A DNA stretch of 64,000 bases from Wuchereria bancrofti (taxonomy: Eukaryota > Nematoda > Chromadorea > Rhabditida > Onchocercidae): contig SSBO01000001.1 of the NCBI GenBank assembly GCA_005281725.1, positions 8,584,115 through 8,648,114 of the forward strand, read 5' to 3'. Below, one piece after another: positions 29,401 through 42,534 of the stretch. The notes under the pieces were generated by a model that was not told the DNA's origin, made no database searches, and saw only the letters and a list, made by a program, of their open reading frames with translations. Each line of letters starts with the position of its first letter. Within the stretch, counting starts at the first letter, position 1. The position numbers and the translations under genes are program-made.

Positions 29401-29787
29401 GTCATCGATAGTTAAATATTATCGTGATTATTTGTATTATACCTAATTTGTTAATCAATTTTTGGGTGCAATTATTAGAATCATCTAAATTTACTGGTTA
29501 ATTTAGATAGTCCATAATTTAAAGTTATCAATTATACGATACGATTTTAATATTTTTATCAATTCTTTACTGCTATATATTCATACTGAAACGATGCATA
29601 TCACTGATAATACTAAGAGGATTATCAGAGATTGCTGATTGAATGACATTGAATCAGTTAATATATATATAACATATTGGTAGTTATAAAAAAATAGTGC
29701 ATACGAACGTCAAAAAAAAGATTTATTTTGCGTAGAATTCACATCTTAAGTTGCTGTTTTTGCATGTGATATTTCTTAATCTACAGG
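26487..29787. promoter_or_regulatory. 3.3 kb region between divergent kinase and LRRFIP genes
   Basis: The SLK-type kinase runs leftward from 26486 and the LRRFIP gene rightward from 29788, so this should hold promoters for both and any non-coding first exons. It is A+T rich throughout, with a short TAC/ACT microsatellite near 28460-28480 and poly-A/T runs. No open frame shows recognisable protein. On the minus strand a TTTTTTTTAG acceptor lies about 30 bases before the kinase ATG. A short upstream ATG out of frame with the kinase lies in that leader. Confidence 0.45.
29780..29787 (+). promoter_or_regulatory. Acceptor directly before the LRRFIP start codon
   Basis: A CTACAG acceptor ends at 29786, a single base before the ATG at 29788. 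This extreme shortness of leader is characteristic of nematode spliced-leader mRNAs. A conventional upstream non-coding exon cannot be excluded. Confidence 0.45.
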
Positions 29788-32700
29788 ATGAATGTTAACT
29801 ACGGTGGAGGTAGAAGACGTGCGGTGAGTCGGCAAACGGCTGAAGAACAAGTACTTGACCGGATTTCTCGGAATGTAAGCGCTTCTTAAACTGTATACTC
29901 GACCATAATTGTCGCGCCATTATGTTAAAATTGATGATCTGAAGAACGAACTGTTAAAAAAGATGATTTAAATTCTTGCTGCAGTCAACATTTATTATGT
30001 AAATTTCAGGTTCCCCAGCGATTCTTAATGGGACTTAGATTTCTCCAGTAAAATCTAATGTGAAAATTTTAATGAGGCGTTCCCTGTCTTTCATTTCTCA
30101 TGTTACTAGATATAATTATTATTTAGGAAAAGACTTTTTGCTTTTTCGTCATTTTGTCAGTTTTTCAACAAGGATAATCTAACCGCTCTAGTCTTTTCGA
30201 GTCTACGAGCTAAAAAATGAGAGCACTGTAAATATTGCGATTGTCAGCTTTAAATCCAGTAGGAGGTCATTTTAATAAAAATTACGCATTTTGAAGGCAG
30301 AAGAACGGTTGATTCGTAAAAGACAGGCTCGTGAAGAAGCGCGACAGATACGTTTAGAACAACTCGAAAAACAGTATCGAGAGGTAACACCATATTTCAT
30401 TCATTATCATCATTTATTACTATGAATATTGCTGTAATTATTATGATTATCACTATCAGTACCATTATTACTCGTTTATGCTTTTGACGTGTTGTCGTTA
30501 ATCGACCTGGTTAAAAGTTGTGAAACAACAAAATAATTGCGAATGAATGATTAAAGAGGAAAAGATTTGGAAAAATAATCAAAAACTGGTAGTAAGGTTA
30601 GAAAGATGACTAAAAATAAAGTTACTTTGACCTGTTTTACTTCAACGCACTGTTGCAGTCCCATCTCATCTCAGAAATAAAAATAACGAGGGGAAAAGAG
30701 AAGTATGGTTAGTTTTTCATCGTTAAGTTTTTAAATTGGGATGCATTTTGTTTGAAAAAACTAAATTGATAGCAACTTTTTATTGCTTTTGTTAAATATA
30801 CTTTCACGACACTAAGTTTTTCTGAAACTAGTTTCTGAATACTTTCTCAGGGCAGGAAAAAGTAAAGCTAGTGTACTCTTACTACTACAGCAGTTGGTAT
30901 TGTCCTTGTATTGGTTGTTTTCTTCTGATTTCCAAAACATATAAATTTGATGCGACATGTACTATCTACTACATTTATTAATTTTGCTGTGGAAATTGAA
31001 TATGAAAAACGTCAGCAGCATTGTCATGAGAAATCTTTGATAATTTTACCAGTTTCCACTTAATTTGATAACCGTATCTTCCATTTCGTCTTGCGTTTAC
31101 TGTGTGCCATTGAAAAAGTATAATTCATTTGCAGGCAAGATCTTTAATTCATGAAATTGTTTTAGCTCTCCATTGATAATTGTGCATTGCTCAAAAAAAA
31201 AAAAACCTACAAGATTTTCTTATTTCAAATATAGAACATAACTATCTTTCATCATTCAAATATAGTCGAAACTTCTTAAATTTTCAACATGTATTTAAAA
31301 GCAGCAAGTGCTGAAATGAAGTGAAACTCCTGAACAATTGTTGAGATGAAAGGAGACAATAATAATAGTTGAAAATTTCGTCGATATGATGCTCTGTTAC
31401 TATATTTGGTATTCATTTTACAGGCTGAAACAGATGGTTGCAAAGGCGATGAAGAGGGCATAGTAAGTTTTTTCTGTATTTCAAAAATTTTTTTTAAAGT
31501 GTTTATCTTTATGTGTTCTCTGCTTACTTCTAATTTATCGCTTTACGATTCATCCGAATTTGTGTTGAGAAACATCTTATAAGATTGTAGATCCTAATTT
31601 AACATAATGTTTTGTCAGTATTAACTTTCTCAGGTACAAATTTGACTTTTATTTTATTAAATGTGACTCTTATTTTATTAAATTAAATATCAGTATAGAA
31701 CTCTTTTATAAAATTTACGAGCCAAAATATGTTGGAACAAAACTGATTTGAAAAGTTCTCACTTTCTTGGTAAATTATGATTTATTTTATTTATTACAAT
31801 TTTAACTGCATGTGAAACTATTTTTAATCTTACTTTTTTTTCTATTTTTAAATTCTGTAACTCGGAAGAATCATTTACTTAAATTGTAAGATATATTTAG
31901 TTTTGTTATCATATTGCTGAAAGATTACTGATATTCTCGTTGAGCTTTTAGTAGCTGTTGCTCGTCCTTACATTGCATACTTTCTAACAGAATCGTCATT
32001 TTACTTAAATTTTATTTGTTGCGTGCATACTCATTACGTACCCCAGTATTCATACTACCATTTTATTTATTGCTTCAACTCGTATTATTTATTGATGAAT
32101 GTTGAGCATTACTTGTGTGTTGCGAGTGTTACTTTAGTTCCTTTATTTAATAGCTTAAAACTCAAGATAGTTAATATTACCTGACAGCGTAATCAGTTTT
32201 AAATTTCATGTACAACCTTTTCTACTGCTTGTAGACCATTGTTTTAATTTTGCCCTGGAGATGGATTAACGGAGATAATTTACAATCATTTTGATGAAAG
32301 TGATCCATGTTTGTTGTGTTAGATTTTTGTCCTTGTCGCAATTCATCGCCATTGTGTCAGGTTACTGTCCTGAAAATCCTGTCAGTAAGACTCACTTTTG
32401 ACTTTTTTAACTTTGTGTATTATGTTTTTGCCCAATCTTTTTTTTGTTTTTATTTATTACTAAATGTATGCATGTGTTTGGCATGGTTTAGAAAGACAAC
32501 ATTCCGACAACATCAACATCTCGAGGCGGTACACCGTCCAGAGATAGCAAAGCATTGGAACGGGCAGCCCTAAAGGTTTTTATTTTAATTTTTCAGGCCG
32601 TTTGTAGGTAGCAGACTTGGTTTGGGATTTATTAAAATTGAATTACAGATAACCAGCCTCTGTCGTTTGCATGCAGTTTAGCTTCCGTGAGGTTTCTGTT

Positions 32701-35700
32701 TGGTTTTGACCAGAATTGAACACAAACTTGTCAATTTTACATTGAAGATTTCTCTGTAGTTAAATATTTTAAGGAAAAAGTAAACGAATTACAAAACAAG
32801 TTTCAACGAGCCATGTTTATGTTTTCCCAACTAGATAACGAGAAATCAGCCTTATTGTATGAAATTGATCTGCTGAAAGATGAAATGGAAGAAAAAGAAC
32901 AACTCTTATCACAAGCCAATCGGGAATCTCGTGATCTAGCTACTGTTAGTTACTTTCGCCTTATCTAGCCTTAATTCTTCAGTCATTATTTATTTCACTC
33001 CAAGTAATTATTTCTCATCAAAGTTAACAATGATTTTAGTATTCGACTGATAAATTGTTTCTGAAGTATGGAACAAAAAACGTCCTTAAATCTCATAGTT
33101 CCTTAGAATATATAAAGGTTTACTCATGGTAAAAAAAGTTTACATATGATAAACCTTATATACTTTTGGTATAGGGATATTAAATATTTGATCTCTTACT
33201 CACCGAGATTTCAAACATTCAGTAACAGTTAAAAGTAAACTGGAAACTAATTTTGATAAGTAAAATTCATTTTAAAGACTCGTAACATAAAATTCATTTA
33301 TTTAGACTCTAATTTGTGCATGAACTGTTGTCAAATAATTCAGGAAGTGAAACTGCTAAAACGTACAATTGATGGTTTGAATGCTCAACATGCAACGTTA
33401 CGATCCGAAATAGCGCAACGTGATCAAATTATACAGGTAGCTATATATTTACGTAGGTGGTTACTGCTGAAGTATGCTTATGGAATTTCGAATTACATCC
33501 GAATGCACTTTAGGTCTACAAATCAGCTAACCTTCTATTTACCCGTTTATTTTTTAAAATTGAAAAAGAAAAATGCATCAGTTCAAGAGAACAATTTGAA
33601 TTTTCCACGACATGAATTTTCAGTTCTTATCGAATAAATTAAGAACAATCTGCTGGATGTTGTTTCTGTTTGTGGATCTTGTTTACTAGGCTATTACTTT
33701 TTTTTAGGAGAACGGGTTAGTTTTGGCGGAACAAGAAAAATCTGATGCATTGTTGAATGGCACGGATAATGTGTAAGTTATTTTTCCTGGATTTTATTAC
33801 TGTATGCATACAGCTAATAATTTCATCGTTTCTAAATATGACATTAAAGTGACTTTCGGCGTTTTGATCTCGTTGATGGCTTTTTTTTGGCTTCTTTTAC
33901 TTGATGATTGTTACTTAATCAGCGTAGTTATATGTATACATAAAGATCGTATTGAAATTATTCTAAAATACATTTCATTAAAAACGGGCTGCAGTTTTTC
34001 CCATGCTTCTTTTTAGCCATCATCACATGGGTTGGAAGAACGGACTATAAGGATAATTCCCCCCTCTGCGTGATCTTTATGTATAATTTAGAATGACTAT
34101 GAAATGATAAGCTGAAAATGGAAATATAATTAGAAAATCTAGGAAATTTATAAAATTACATACATTGTAAGGCTCTCAACAAATGCTAGTTAAATGCTAG
34201 TTCAAATTTTCTTGGTTACAAGTTAAAAATTAATACTTTTTCCATTAACATAGTGACCACTTTTTATTGCATCGTTTAGATTTATTTTCTTCTGTAGGTT
34301 TGATAAAGGAGGAAGATGCAGGAAGTTACAATAATTTACAGTTGAATGAAAGGTTGAAACTATCTACTACTAATTTTCGAATCATAATCTTCAAGACTTT
34401 CCTAATAGGATACTGAAAAACAGCAGTAAACAAATACAGTCAGTATGAAATTTATGCGTTCTTTCCCAACTTGACACCATGAGATAATGTGGCAAGATGA
34501 AATCGATTGATTCACTGAGAATATACTTCGGCAACTTAAAAAATAATTGTGCATGGTAACACCAATCTAGAATTTATTGATAATGATGGTTTGATTATTT
34601 TTAAGATTATTGTAAGAATTCGGTGATGCTCTAAGATAACGGATTCCATTATTAGTTTATCTCATTATACAGTCAGTTAATATTAACTAATCCCGTGTTA
34701 AAGAGGATTAGGACGATCGGATGGTTTTATCTGAAAAGCAGCTTTAGGTCAAAAATTCCTTTTCTATGACATTTTTCCTTTTCTATATAAATGGTAGGGA
34801 AAAATTACGGTATAGACGCCAAAATTGGAAAACAAATAAATGATGCGGGAATTTCAGAAGAAGAATTGAACGCCATGTTGGAATTATTGCTAATTTCTGT
34901 TTTCACTAGTCATCAGATTTCTGATGTAATGAGGAAAATTGATTTGAAAATCTTATATTGTTACACTTTGATTTTTAAAGGCACTGTTTCTTAATTCAAA
35001 GTGGAAGGAACTCATTTTATTTCGATATTACCACTTAGTCTGCGAATTTGTTCTTAATGTTATAGTCTATTGCAAATTTTTGAGCTTTAAATCAAAGTTC
35101 TTAAAGTCTTCTTATTATCCTATTTCAATGGCAAAACAAAATTCATGGAACTGTTTTGAGAATGTTTTGCTGTAATTTTTGATCGTATTGTTTATGAACG
35201 ATAGACTCATTATTTAATTTGAGAAAGATGCTGTCATTTGCCATTGTTAATTTCGATTAAACTTTTACTATAAACTGTTATATTTAAGCCAAACAACTCC
35301 ACTGATATTTTCTCAAACAACGATAGCGCTCGTTGAAAAAGCAGTTCCCGGTTCCTCTTCAATAGATGAAAAAGTGAAAAGATTAGTTGATGTGGTAAGT
35401 TTTTAAAATAGAGCTTTGCATATCAAGGTAAAATAAAATGTTTTGTTTAAAAAAAAATAATTATCTAGTAATTATTTGTCGACTTATTGAGATATCTCAA
35501 ATATAATGTTTTCATCCTAAATAGTTTTGCAGTTTAGTATATTAATTTTTATCTAAAATTTTTTCAGAACAAAAAAATGCGTCAACAAGTGGAGGAAGCA
35601 GAACAGTCATTATATGTTCGTAGAACAGCTCGTGCTGATCTTATGAATAGCGCGCAGAATGGTATACTTGGTGATGAATTACAAAGTGTGTGTCAGCAGT

Positions 35701-37514
35701 CTTTTCACTGTTTTCTTCTTTTTCTTTTGAAATTACTCGTGAGATAGCGTAGTTTCGATTGTTCGATTTTTTGATTGTTTGTTACCTTAATATAATTGAT
35801 TTAGACAATAAGCCTTTAAGACATCAAATTTTATAATAATATCTGGATATTGCTATGTTTTACTTCAATTATAACACATTGTGTATTGGAAATAAGGTTT
35901 AAGATATTAGACAGTGAAAGTATCCAATAAAAATAGTATGATAAATAGAATCTATATAGGTTGAACTATTATTACCAACTTTTGTGTTTAAGCTAACAAT
36001 TTTGAAATCATTTTAGGAGATGCAGCCAAACAACTAGCAGAAATCAAATTTAAACTACAAGAAGCAGAACGTGAAAATACGAATTATCAGGGCAATGTTG
36101 GTTTTTAGTGTTTTTTGAATTGAAGATGAATTTTTCCTTTGAATGTTTTCTTACAGAATCATTTTTATAAAGGAGAATATAGGTAGGTTTCTCCACTACT
36201 ATATTAGAAAATACGTTTTACTATATATTAAATTTGAAGAAATTTGCATTTGTAAGAGGTTTAATGAGAAATTGGACTGTTTTTTATCAAAATCATCTTT
36301 AATGATATATATTTTTTTTTATAGCTAATACGTGTAGATGGGCAAATGAAGAGGTATAAAGCAGCTGCTGAACAAGCAGAAAAAGAGCTTTTAGAATTAA
36401 AATCTCAAAATCGACAGCTGAAAAAAGAGGTGTGTTATTTTCTTGATATGGAAAGATTGTTAATAATGTGTTGATGTTTCTGTTTTGTTTAGAGATCTCT
36501 TTATTACTTCTTTAAATTTTATTATTAAACAATCAAGGGAGTTAAAGGCTAGAATTGCAATTAATATTACCGTTGATTAGAGATTTTATCGTTGGAAAAA
36601 GAAAATATGGAAAATATTTTCGTATATTTTCCATAATTTTTGGCAAAACAAAGTAAATATTTGCTAGTTTGGAAATTATTTCAAACCAGTAAGTGTTATG
36701 AGTGATAAAGTTTTGAAGATAAACAGAAATCAAAGGATATACAGGTAAGTAATTAAAAGAGATGAATGTAATGGGAAGTTGATGAAAACCAGTAAATAGA
36801 ATTCTTCGGATGAATGAAAAAACTTTATGGATTATTAAGTAATGATTAGCGTGACAGAACGAAGCATTACTGATATTATGGATTAAATGATATTTGAAAT
36901 TAACAAAACTCCATGAATAATCATAGCCATGATTCACTGGTGTTGCATAGTACTATTCAATTCCTTGTGAATGCATAAAATTTCAGTGACATTTATTGTA
37001 ATAAAAAAGAAACAAAACATAGAGCATGATTTTTTCCATTTCTCATATCTAAGTGAAAAGTTTCAATTCTTCATTTAGCAGAAAATGCTGATTGTAACTT
37101 CTGAGAAGGAAGATGGGGGAGCAGTATGCTCTATTTTCCGTGGCTCCCATTTTTCATGTTTTTTAATTAGAAAAGCTTTCTGAATTGTAGAATTAATGCG
37201 CCAAATAATTTAAGGATAGAATGACGTCAACTCATTCCAAGTTTTGTTTTTCTCTTTTGTTTGGGTGATAGTTGCTTCCGCTCACATTATTCTAGTTGCA
37301 TTCAACGGCAAAATGTGAGTTGATTAACTTACAGATTTGAATTAGTTTAATTATAGATATGTGGTTAGCACATAGTGAAGACTGATTGCATTCTCGAGAT
37401 TTATTGCAGCTTCGTGATAAGGATAACGCTCTAGACGAGGCCAAAGAGACAAATCGTCATTTGCAGAATAGAATAGAAAAATTACGTTTGTCAGGCTCTC
37501 GAAGACCTTTGTGA
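29788..37514 (+). CDS. LRRFIP: LRRFIP (leucine-rich repeat Flightless-interacting protein) homologue
   Basis: LRRFIP1/2 are coiled-coil proteins that bind Flightless-I and nucleic acid sensors and modulate Wnt/Dishevelled and actin functions. Thirteen in-phase exons (29788-29874, 30297-30383, 31424-31462, 32492-32575, 32774-32944, 33344-33436, 33708-33772, 34298-34324, 35289-35394, 35568-35685, 36017-36096, 36325-36429, 37410-37514) total 1167 bases, 388 residues. The N terminus ([16 protein letters not shown], then [19 protein letters not shown]) matches the LRRFIP start. [20 protein letters not shown] and [20 protein letters not shown] fall in the conserved coiled coil. [17 protein letters not shown] and [20 protein letters not shown] lead to the terminal [18 protein letters not shown], like the vertebrate HLAKRLEKMKANR end. 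The 27-base microexon at 34298-34324 is placed by phase alone and is the weakest exon. The protein is short compared with vertebrate LRRFIPs but close in size to invertebrate forms. Confidence 0.92.
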
Positions 37515-38433
37515 TTGTGAAACTGGAAATTTCCTGTATTATCTTTGCTTCCTCCAACAACGGTTGCTTTTTTAGATTTTCGGTGTATTTAGATAAGTTA
37601 ATCTGTAGTCTGGTGCTAATGTTTTAATTTAATTTATGCGAATTATTTGTTATTTTTTCACTAATCGATTTTTATCCATCGATTATTGAAATTATTAGTT
37701 CCATCCCATTGATTACTGCTATTATGATATGATGCTATTATGATATGATACTATAGACACACTTTCTTCTGCTCTGTGGTAATTTTATAGTTGTTATACA
37801 TTATCGATTCTACCATTTGACATTACCAAATTCTCTCACTGTGGTCAATGGCTTACAGACTTCAAATATACTGTCATTGTCATAGTTATGTTAGTCTTTA
37901 AATTTTTGATAGTACTTCGTTATCAAATTGACTTCTTAGTAAGTGAACTTTGAATTTTTCATGCTTTTGAATTTTCCAACTTTTTTCTTTTTTTGTTATA
38001 TGCGCAATACTGATTGCCAAGATAAGTAGGCTAAGTAGTTGCTGTTTTATTGCTGTGATTGTTGTTCAAAAAATGATTATGTTGGTAATTTGATGGTGAT
38101 TTATAATGTTTGTATTATATTTTTCTTAACTGTATTCGAGATTTTCCTAGACTAAAATTTTTTATTCTAGTAAGCAAGCAAGTGATATTATCGAAGTCTT
38201 TTATTTTTATGATTTTAGACGCTAAGGCAACCTTTTTAAGTGCAATTGTTATTAAACGATCGCTTTTTATTTTATTTAAATTAAGAATTAGTTATAAGAT
38301 TATACATTCTTATCATTAGGATGCATATAATTTTGAAGGCGGAGTTATAAATGACACAGGGGCGTATCAATCTTCCTAATCTTCCTGCTGCAGTTTCTCA
38401 TCTAGCATTTTCAAAATCATTTTTAGAATAATT
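37515..38433. other. Intergenic region between LRRFIP and the PDF gene
   Basis: About 0.9 kb separates two genes on the same strand. It should contain the LRRFIP 3' untranslated region and the PDF promoter. A TATGATATGATGCTATTATGATATGAT-like imperfect repeat sits near 37725-37755. The open frame at 38110-38319 has no recognisable family. Confidence 0.5.
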
Positions 38434-39549
38434 ATGTCGATGATGATTGTGGTAAGCAACATCAGTAAAAGTACTCTTCGTACTTTCTTGCTTCTCATTC
38501 TAACTATAACAATTGCATCAACTTTTGATTTTGGTGAGCTAATGGTAAGTTGTCATAATTTATTATAATTTAAAGTGATAAATGGAGAGAAAAAAAGATA
38601 ATGAATAATGTATGTCTCACTTATATATTTATCAATCTTACCACTGCACATCATTCCTTCATTTCTGTTTTTACTCGATGAGTTAAAGTATCTTCTCATC
38701 AAGTCGATAATTTATACTATTATTTAAGAGATAATTTGTTTGATGTTCCTTCCATTATTTATTATTACCTGTTCAATATTTAAATTATTTGTTTATCATT
38801 CGTTAGCTAATGCTTATTGCTTAAGAAAAAACGAAAAAATGCTAATAGTAATAATAATAAAACAGTAAAAACCATAAAGTAAATGCTCAAAATGTTTTAG
38901 GCTTTTAATCATTGTACAGTGGTTCATCTTTTCTTTCTTTTAAAAATATGAATGTATTCATATTATAAGCAATCATTTTGCATGCTTTTGTTATATTTAT
39001 CATGATTTTATTACTCTATTATATAATGATAATAATAGTGGTTTGTCATAATTGTAGTAATTTTGATAGCGATCAAATTACATGAAGTTAGAAGCATTTT
39101 AGAGAGAGTAACAACAATGAAACAATTCATATTGATGACTAATCCTAATATAAATATGTAAATAAGAAATCAGTTTGATTGAATTGATGAGGGATGAAAA
39201 TTCGGTCAAACAGTTGAAATCCTTGACCCCAAAAAAAAGAAAGAGAAATACTGCAAATATTAACTTATTTTAATGTTACGTAAAGGAATGAAAAAGTGAT
39301 CCAGAGGGGAAGATTATTTCTAGAATTAACTTTATTGAAAGTTATTAATTTATATGCGATATACTGATTTATTATGTATTCGACAAAAGTGTGAAATCAC
39401 GAAGATATTGATTAATTGGATAGATTAATTCTATCATATTTCTAGTCTGGATTTTCCCAGCTGGAATAAAATTTATTATGAATTTTCAAATATATTAAGT
39501 AACTAAATACATAAGATGGCATGTAAATTGCAGCCATTAAACAATGACA

Positions 39550-39629
<80 letters not shown>

Positions 39630-42534
39630 TATTCATTCATAACGGAAAAACCATTATCTATTTGGAGTAAAATAGTAGAGAAATTTGTAAAAGTTATCAT
39701 TTAATTAACTGGGATCCTTACCGTTTCATTAGACCAACTTATTTCAATAACAAATATTGAAGTAAAAAAAAAAATTAAAAAAAATTAATGGTATTAAAAA
39801 AAAGAAAATCAACTAATTAAAATTCTTCCAAATATTCCGATGATAATCTTAATATAAATGATGTGAATAAATTGAATGATTTTTTATATACAGTAAATTG
39901 AATTTAGCTTAATAAATGATTTAAAAAAAATGATGATAGTATTAAAATTGATGAAAATATGCAACGAAAGTGCTTGAAATTAACTGGTGAAATTCTTAAT
40001 AAATAATGCGAGAAAGATTAGAAGTAGTGAAATTTAGCATTTAGCATTTTCTTTTCTTCTTTTGCAAAATGAAGAAAATATTGCCAAAGAAGAATTAAAA
40101 AAAAAAAAAAAAATTGGAGATACGAATATTAATAGTACAAAATGATACTGTTAAAATTTATTGATTAAGTTGCTATCGTCTCCACGAAATTTTAATTCGC
40201 ATTCTTATTAACAACTGCATTTCAAAGTTCCTTACTTTTTTCCCTTAAATAATTTATTGAAAATAGGCAACTCTCAAAGTGCTTAAATATTAAAATAAAA
40301 TTCCCTACTTTTTTCATTCTTTTCTATCTTTTTAAATTAAAACAAAATGTTCATTGAAATTGATGAAAATATTTCCATGAAGCAAAAATAAGAGAAGTTA
40401 AAGATAATTTATTTAAAAAATAAGTCAATATTATTTAGTATTTATTCATTTATCAATTTTTGTGCAAGATTTTTTTCTTTTTTAATCTATAAAATGAAAA
40501 TAATTTATACTAAAGAAAAGAAAGCAAAGATATGACACGAAGAAAAGAATGACAAAATTGATAAATGATGAATAATATCAGTAAAAATCAGACGCACAGC
40601 TTAATGTAAGTCCATTGTGACTACCTTATCATCAATTTCCAATTTCTTTTGCTTCATTTACACAACTTTAAGAGATTTTCTAGCTTAATTAAAATTTCTC
40701 TTATTAAATTTTATTTGGAAATAAATACTACCACTACAACAAGTATAGTTTGAAACAAATTTGATCTGATCTAGTATGATTTGCTTTGATTTAATTATAT
40801 TATTTAAAGCACTAATTATTATTATTATTATTATTACTATTATTATTATTATGATAAATTTTTTCTTGCTTCCCAAGTTTTCAAAAAATTATATAACAAC
40901 CTGTGGAAACAGCTTACTTTTGAATATGCAAAGTAATATTAAACTGAATTTTGAAAAGTTTGCTTATTCTTAATTTTATCTGTCAAATTGATAGTTTCAT
41001 TTTTTTTTCTTTGATAATTTTGGTTTCTTACAAAGAATTTTACATATAAAATAATATTAAATCTCAATCTGAAATATTAATTTTTAATTGTAAAATGCAA
41101 TGAATATTGAATGAATCAAGAAAAGCTGATTTTTCAAAAGTACCATTTTTAAATTTCATTTTTTGTTGATATATATGATATGTATGATAGCAAAAGGATA
41201 AAAAGTTATTTGAAAGTATTTTAAAAAGTACAATATGTAAATGATTAGTTTTAAACCGCATTGCTTTGTTAATTGAATTTTGTTAGCTTTTTTAGAAGCA
41301 CTTTTTTCAAGTTGGAATTTGTTAAATTAAAAAAAATTTTTTCTTATAAAATTCAAATGCAATATAAACACATAGACACATATACAAGTTATTTTTAACA
41401 TACTTTTTTTTTTTAAGAAATTCATTAATAAAATCGAAAAATCTGTTCTGTTTTTCTGTTAGTGAAAATTTTCTCAAAATTTTTATATGAAATATTTTGC
41501 AGTTATTTACTTTTTATTTTTTTAACTTTAAATTGTAAGATGATTTTTTCATTTTGAAAAAGAAAAAAAGACATAATGACACATTGATAATGCACCGTTA
41601 ATATATGAAACTGACATTATAGAATTGAAATTAATAAAGTTATTATTATTGAAATGAAAAAAATTAGTATTTGTACATAATGTAATGATAACAATTAATT
41701 TATATTTATTGTAATACAGTTAAAAACCAATGACATTATTAAGATTAAAAGGAGAAAAATTACTGACATCACTATAATACAATGGTAACAATTAAATTCT
41801 TATTTGATGAAATGATTTGCATTGAAATAATTAATATTTAATTGTGATACAAAATGAAATTGATAATATTATCAAAAATATAAATGAAGAAATACTGACA
41901 TTATCACAATATACTGATATCATTTGACTATGAAAAAAAAGTGAGAAAGAATGGATCATTGAATAAAAAAAGTAGTCAAATGTTGATAAGCGAAAAAAAA
42001 ATATGTTTGAGGTATTTTATGAATTGAGTATTAATTATTTGTGAAGAATTTTTCTAAAAAAAAAAAAAATGCCAATTAATCAATTTTGTGATAGCATATT
42101 TAGCTTCTTCACATATTATATAACTTGGTATTTTATTATATTATTCTTAAAAAAAAAAAAAGAAAAATATTTCTACCATTTGCATCAGTGCAATTCTTTT
42201 ACATTAATGATATTCTTCTTTGCTACTTTATTTGAAATTTTTATTTTTTTGTTATATTTTTGCTTTCATAAAGAAAAAAACTTAAATTTAATAGATTTAT
42301 TGTTAAATTTAAATTATTTATTTCTAGTATGGTGATAATGAATTACAAGGAGCATGGAAACGAAGTAATGCAGAACTTATTAATGGATTAATTGGGATGG
42401 ATTTGGGAAAGTTAGCAAAAGCTGGTAAAAGGAGCCGCACATCATCAATGATAACAAACGATGAAAATATCAACAATGATATTCGATTTAAAATGAATTT
42501 GAAAAAATTGCTATTAAATCAACATCACTGCTAA
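38434..42534 (+). CDS. pdf-1: Pigment-dispersing factor (PDF) neuropeptide precursor
   Basis: PDF peptides are amidated neuropeptides acting through a secretin-class GPCR (PDFR); in C. elegans they control locomotion, roaming and male mate searching. Exon 1 (38434-38544, 37 codons) begins with ATG and encodes a secretory signal: a positive N region, then the hydrophobic core TFLLLILTITIAST. Exon 2 (42328-42534) follows a TTTCTAG acceptor in phase 0, giving a 105-residue prohormone. It reads YGDNELQGAWKR, then SNAELINGLIGMDLGKL followed by AKA and GKR. The KR pair before Ser and the GKR after Ala are standard prohormone convertase and amidation signals. The predicted product is a 20-residue amidated peptide. 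C. elegans PDF-1a starts SNAELINGL and ends MDLGKLSAV-amide, so only a few residues differ. The C-terminal spacer has no further peptide flanked by dibasic sites. The intron is 3.8 kb, A+T rich and full of simple repeats. Another splice form, as in C. elegans pdf-1, was not seen. Confidence 0.94.
39551..39629. repeat. ATTG/TGAT tetranucleotide microsatellite
   Basis: About twenty near-perfect tandem copies of ATTG lie in the PDF intron. Read on the minus strand they give an artefactual INQS repeat open frame, which is not a protein. Confidence 0.95.
40813..40853. repeat. ATT trinucleotide microsatellite
   Basis: Tandem ATT units with one ACT interruption lie inside the PDF intron. Isoleucine-rich open frames on both strands here come from the repeat. 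Confidence 0.9.

Noticed and set aside
39442..39636. INQS-repeat minus-strand open frame
   Set aside because: Produced by the ATTG tetranucleotide repeat.
40685..40973. Isoleucine-rich open frames on both strands
   Set aside because: Overlap the ATT microsatellite inside the PDF intron; no splice or homology support.
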